Assembly: GCA_017379255.1 (NCBI GenBank)
Contig: JAFNWZ010000111.1
Span: forward strand, 1 to 9,656
Length of the DNA stretch: 9,656 nt
Reading direction: 5' to 3'
Source: Akkermansia sp.
Lineage (GTDB): Bacteria > Verrucomicrobiota > Verrucomicrobiia > Verrucomicrobiales > Akkermansiaceae
The notes under the pieces are model-generated. The model was not told where the DNA came from and did not search any database. It saw nothing but the letters and a program-made list of their open reading frames with translations. Shown here piece after piece: positions 7,385 through 9,656 of the stretch (positions are counted from its first letter, which is position 1; each line of letters opens with the position of its first letter). The position numbers and the translations under genes were made by a program.

Positions 7385-8550
7385 TTCGTATCCTCCTTCT
7401 TTTCGGGCAGATTAAAATAACAAGGCATCACCAGCACCGGGTCATAACTGCTGTTCCCATTCCCGGAACGCCCTGCATATACCAGACCATAAATGACCTG
7501 GCGGCCAGTGCTCGACAAACTGCTGAAGCGGAACTCCGCCGGCAGGTGCAACTCTCCAAACACCTCACGTGTAAACCGGTTCACAAATGCCGCATAGTCC
7601 TTTTCCTCCACAGTCGCAGGAATCTCAAAAGCCGTTTCAGGCGTGCGGCCATCGCCTTTTCCCAGGTCATGTTTTCTGCGGAAATCTTCCAGCCGCGCAG
7701 CGGCATCATTCCACAATTTATTCCCCTTCAGCTCAAGCCTTTTCTCATCCCATTCACCGGCGCGCATGTAAAAATATTCAGCCAACGCTGATCTGGAATA
7801 ATAGGTGCCCAGAAAATCATCCTTCCGTAACAAAAAACGCTCTTCCAGATTTCCATTACCATGAAAACGATTGTTGCACAACTCATGCAGCGCCTGTTCA
7901 TTTTGCTCGATGAGCTGGCGCAGATGCATAGCGGTCACCGGATTCTGCTGCAAACGCGCCACCACGGGCAGCACCTCATCATAAAGCTTCACGAAATCCG
8001 CCTCCAGCGCCCGCCAATGCGATACAGGTGCAATTTCCCGCAAAAGAGTAAACAGCTTCTCCACCTGTTTCAAATCCTGCACCTCTGCCGGTTGCAAAGC
8101 ACCCACGACTTTTTCATCCTCGCGTTCGCAGATAGCCAGGAAAAGCTGAGTACTTCCCTGGCAGCCTTCCTTCAATTGTTTCTGGACAGTCTCATTATAT
8201 TCAGCTACAGGAAGTAAGCCGAGCATCTGCACCAGCTGTCCCTCCTCATACAGTTGCTCCAGGGTCACGCCAGTGTCCATCATTGCCCGGGCTGCTTCTT
8301 TCACCTGTTTTTCAGCTTCGCTCACCTGCCGCACCTGCACCGCTGCAGCATCGGCCGCAGACTGAGAATTCGCTGCAGAAAGAGCATGTGTTGCAGCACG
8401 CAACTTCTCAGCCAACGGCACAATGCCGGCACGAAAAGCCTCAACACCTCCCAGTTGCTCCTGATTCATGGGCGGGATTTCCTGCCCGGGCTGCCCGGCG
8501 GCACATATCGCAGGTACCACCGCTACCCACATTGCAAAAATTTTATTCAT
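7381..8550 (-). CDS. Exported helical protein of unknown family, first gene of the operon
   Basis: 389 residues with a signal peptide (1-18, cleavage AICAA|GQ). Residues about 35-95 are Ala/Gln/Glu-rich and likely coiled-coil. A second long helical part covers about 155-225 and a third about 235-295 (YYSRSALAEYFYMRAGEW). The last ~90 residues turn strand-rich (EFRFSSLSSTGRQVIYGLVY, then a Gly/Asn/Ser loop and DPVLVMPCYF). Segments LEQLYEEGQLVQMLG (97-111) and LRQLIEQNEQALHELC (210-225) look alike, hinting at an internal repeat, but weakly. No enzyme motif is visible and I do not recognise the family. It opens the five-gene operon; its stop overlaps the next ATG in an ATGA. The ATG at 8550 is preceded by no good Shine-Dalgarno. 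It is transcribed divergently from the abiE pair across a 312-base gap. It could be the membrane-distal or substrate-facing partner of the complex, but that is only inference. Confidence 0.6.
   Translation of the reverse strand: MNKIFAMWVAVVPAICAAGQPGQEIPPMNQEQLGGVEAFRAGIVPLAEKLRAATHALSAANSQSAADAAAVQVRQVSEAEKQVKEAARAMMDTGVTLEQLYEEGQLVQMLGLLPVAEYNETVQKQLKEGCQGSTQLFLAICEREDEKVVGALQPAEVQDLKQVEKLFTLLREIAPVSHWRALEADFVKLYDEVLPVVARLQQNPVTAMHLRQLIEQNEQALHELCNNRFHGNGNLEERFLLRKDDFLGTYYSRSALAEYFYMRAGEWDEKRLELKGNKLWNDAAARLEDFRRKHDLGKGDGRTPETAFEIPATVEEKDYAAFVNRFTREVFGELHLPAEFRFSSLSSTGRQVIYGLVYAGRSGNGNSSYDPVLVMPCYFNLPEKKEDTK
7391..7398 (-). promoter_or_regulatory. Strong ribosome binding site of the second operon gene
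   Basis: On the minus strand AAGGAGGA lies 6-7 bases before the ATG at 7384. It is the only textbook Shine-Dalgarno in the operon. The other internal starts rely on ATGA overlaps or weak sites, so this protein may be made in higher amount or with an independent start of translation. Confidence 0.7.
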
Positions 8551-8631
8551 ACCAGTATCTGGACGCTTTTCCGTCTGTCCTTTATTGAGTTTAGCGATAA
8601 TTTCATCAAAAAAACAGCTTTTTTTACCCTA

Positions 8632-8661
8632 TTGACAACAAAGGGGAGGGTAAGTTAGACT
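8632..8661 (+). promoter_or_regulatory. Possible rightward sigma-70-like promoter
   Basis: A consensus TTGACA (8632-8637) is followed after 18 bases by TAGACT (8656-8661), which matches 4 of 6 positions of the -10 consensus. It lies partly within the TTACCCT/AGGGTAA inverted repeat. If used, it would make a transcript running through the 8697-8733 hairpin towards abiEi, so it might drive a small RNA or a long abiE leader. The -10 is weak. Confidence 0.3.
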
Positions 8662-8696
8662 GAAAGCATCGCAGAACAACCCACATTTTCGCTGAG

Positions 8697-8733
8697 CCTT
8701 GCCGGTGGACGGCTGGGCGTGGTGCCGGCAGGG
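8697..8733 (+). repeat. GC-rich hairpin with a competing pairing
   Basis: CCTTGCCGG (8697-8705) pairs with CCGGCAGGG (8725-8733) over 9 base pairs including one G-T wobble, leaving a 19-base loop. A competing 7-base pairing exists between CGGTGGA (8703-8709) and TCCACCG (8742-8748), which shares bases with the first stem. No T-run follows directly, so it is not a standard terminator. It could be part of a small RNA, a leader structure, or a REP-like dispersed palindrome. Confidence 0.45.
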
Positions 8734-8779
8734 GTATTTCATCCACCGCGGATCACACAGAGACACTGCAGATTTTTTG

Positions 8780-8808
8780 TTGACTTCTCTACTGAAAGAT
8801 ATTAAATT
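8780..8808 (+). promoter_or_regulatory. Candidate promoter of the abiE operon
   Basis: TTGACT (8780-8785, 5 of 6 matches to -35) and TAAATT (8803-8808, 4 of 6 to -10) are separated by 17 bases within a strongly AT-rich patch. Transcription would begin near 8815, about 48 bases before the abiEi ATG. It is the best-placed promoter for abiEi-abiEii. Confidence 0.5.
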
Positions 8809-8835
8809 ATCCACAAAAACAAATCAACATCACTT

Positions 8836-8848
8836 ATCAGAATCTGAT
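8836..8848. promoter_or_regulatory. Palindrome upstream of abiEi, candidate autoregulatory operator
   Basis: ATCAG-AAT-CTGAT is a perfect 5-base inverted repeat between the candidate start of transcription and the abiEi ATG. It is preceded by two further ATCA copies (8823-8826, 8829-8832). AbiEi antitoxins are known to repress their own promoter by binding inverted repeats, so this is a plausible site. It is short and could be chance. Confidence 0.35.
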
Positions 8849-8862
8849 GTCGTTTTATACAA

Positions 8863-9447
8863 ATGAAAGTCGGTATCAACCAGAGTTCAGACCAGATTGA
8901 GCAAAACTATGTGACCCGGAGAGAACTCCAGAGTCAGCGTAAATATATGCAGTTGCTGCAGCAGGTAGCCAATGGGGAAATGGTACGGCTGAAAGCTGGT
9001 GTCTATGTCAAACCGGATGCCCTCAGCGAACCGGTACCCGATATCACCCGAATCGTCCCCGGCGGCATACTCTGTCTGTTCAGCGCCTGGAGCCATCACG
9101 GACTCAGCATGCAGATTCCCACCAGCATCTGCGTAGCCGTCAAACGGGGAAGAAAACTAACACTCCCGACCTACCCGGAAATCACGCTCTACCGCATCAG
9201 CGATGCCTTTCTTCAACTTGGTGTCACGCAGGAATGCATCTGCGGCCATCTTCTCCCCATATATGACCTGGAGCGCAGCGTATGCGATGCCCTGCGATAC
9301 CGGAACAAAATCGGGATGGAAACCTGCGCCGAAATACTACTCAATTATCTCAGGATGCCTGGACGAAATCTGGACAAGTTGCATCAATATGCCACCCGAC
9401 TCCGGATCGACACCATTCTTTCCACCTACCTGCAAATTTCCCTGTAA
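8863..9447 (+). CDS. abiEi: AbiEi-family type IV antitoxin / transcriptional autorepressor
   Basis: 194 residues. The N-terminus (about 15-50, ending GEMVRLKAGVYV) fits the winged helix-turn-helix of AbiEi, and the C-terminal domain carries the family signature: YRISDAFLQLGVT (110-122), then IYDLERSVCDALRYRNKI (133-150) and LLNYLRMPGRNLDKLHQYA (159-177). AbiEi neutralises the AbiEii toxin without lasting contact (type IV system) and represses the shared promoter. Length is typical. The ATG at 8863 is the first possible start: an in-frame TGA lies at 8845-8847. No clear Shine-Dalgarno precedes it. The abiEii ATG follows one base after the stop, the usual bicistronic arrangement. Identity is confident; the operator is inferred. 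Confidence 0.92.
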   Translation: MKVGINQSSDQIEQNYVTRRELQSQRKYMQLLQQVANGEMVRLKAGVYVKPDALSEPVPDITRIVPGGILCLFSAWSHHGLSMQIPTSICVAVKRGRKLTLPTYPEITLYRISDAFLQLGVTQECICGHLLPIYDLERSVCDALRYRNKIGMETCAEILLNYLRMPGRNLDKLHQYATRLRIDTILSTYLQISL

Positions 9448-9448
9448 G

Positions 9449-9656
9449 ATGAAAAAAGTCGGCAACATAGGCAAATCAATCAGGACAAAACTGCTTACCA
9501 ACGCCATGACCCATGGCGTAAACTACCAGGTGCTGCTCATACGCTACATACAGGAGCGCCTGCTATATCGATTATCACAGTCAGACCAGCGCCATCATTT
9601 CATCTTGAAAGGAGGAGCTCTTCTCTATGCTGTGAAAGATTTAAAATCCAGGCCTA
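9449..9656 (+). CDS. abiEii: AbiEii-family nucleotidyltransferase toxin, N-terminal part (cut by window end)
   Basis: The ATG at 9449 starts one base after the abiEi stop and the frame stays open to the window edge (69 codons). The start has the AbiEii pattern: KSIRTKLL, then LIRYIQERLLYRLSQSD and HHFILKGGALLYAVKDLKSRP. FILKGGALL corresponds to the first nucleotidyltransferase motif (the G-G/S turn); the catalytic D-x-D and later lysine/acidic motifs would lie beyond the window, so intactness cannot be judged. AbiEii enzymes add nucleotides to RNA acceptors; a homologue from Mycobacterium (MenT) modifies tRNA 3' ends, stopping growth. The toxin is paired with the upstream antitoxin in an abortive-infection / toxin-antitoxin operon. 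Confidence 0.9.
   Translation, partial: MKKVGNIGKSIRTKLLTNAMTHGVNYQVLLIRYIQERLLYRLSQSDQRHHFILKGGALLYAVKDLKSRP

Larger units (their letters stand above)
8551..8862. other. Divergent intergenic region between secreted-protein operon and abiE
   Basis: 312 bases without a credible gene. From left to right it holds: an A7-CAGC-T7 inverted repeat (8608-8625); a TTACCCT/AGGGTAA inverted repeat (8624-8630 and 8647-8653) around a TTGACA box; a GC-rich hairpin (8697-8733); a CCACCGCGGATCACACAGAGAC stretch typical of dispersed intergenic debris; an AT-rich promoter-like segment (8780-8810); and a small palindrome (8836-8848) just before abiEi. The leader of the leftward operon must lie here, but I could not identify a convincing -35/-10 pair for it. 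Confidence 0.6.

Noticed and set aside
8608..8625. A7-CAGC-T7 inverted repeat as a terminator
   Set aside because: The stem is only A-T pairs and no gene ends next to it in either direction; more likely an AT-rich upstream element.
8654..8660. GTTAGAC as an integron attC half-site
   Set aside because: It fits GTTRRRY but no matching RYYYAAC partner at suitable distance and no attC-like stem was found.
8629..8814. Small minus-strand open frame of 61 codons in the intergenic region
   Set aside because: It crosses the hairpin and the abiE promoter, has odd composition, and there is no ribosome site or homology I recognise.
8551..8862. tRNA, 6S, SRP RNA or a known riboswitch in the intergenic region
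   Set aside because: No T-loop, no SRP GGAAG-type core, and no riboswitch core motif could be matched on either strand.
1..9656. CRISPR array, insertion sequence or transposase
   Set aside because: No regularly spaced direct repeats, no transposase-like protein and no terminal inverted repeats with target duplications were seen, including at the 260-295 junction.

Overview
The window looks like chromosomal DNA of a Gram-negative, moderately GC-rich bacterium. Most genes encode exported proteins with Sec signal peptides, and two carry SHD1-type domains (R-x-W-T ... L-S-x-x-D), which are frequent in Verrucomicrobiota, Planctomycetota and Lentisphaerota. A gut or aquatic verrucomicrobial (Akkermansia-like) origin is my best guess. 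It is an inference from protein style only; the window has no rRNA or marker gene.

Left edge (1-875). The minus strand carries the C-terminal part of a PMT-type (phospholipid-carrier-dependent) glycosyltransferase running off the left edge. The plus strand carries the C-terminal two thirds of a PDZ-domain protein. Both fragments lose their 5' part at the same place, about position 265-290, so two unrelated gene tails lie back to back. This is either a rearrangement breakpoint or an assembly join.

Centre (868-8550). Five minus-strand genes form one tightly packed operon in the order 8550->7381, 7384->6359, 6343->2834, 2837->2142, 2145->868. Three junctions are 4-base ATGA stop/start overlaps and one is a 15-base gap. 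All five products start with a signal peptide and none has another obvious membrane segment, so they should act together outside the inner membrane. In order they are: a helical protein of unknown family; an SHD1 + thioredoxin-like protein without CxxC; a 1169-residue helical-repeat protein ending in the same SHD1 + thioredoxin-like module; a PDZ protein without a protease domain; and a protein that reads as two tandem degenerate FKBP units. The operon is thus built from folds of periplasmic folding and quality-control factors (FKBP, thioredoxin, PDZ) whose catalytic residues appear lost. I read it as a candidate undescribed extracytoplasmic complex for binding or scaffolding.

Right (8551-9656). 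A 312-base divergent intergenic region holds several inverted repeats, a GC-rich hairpin with an alternative pairing, and candidate promoters. It is followed on the plus strand by abiEi (type IV antitoxin/autorepressor) and the first 69 codons of abiEii (nucleotidyltransferase toxin), cut by the window edge. The AbiE pair is a recognised toxin-antitoxin/phage-defence module and has no evident functional link to the secreted operon.
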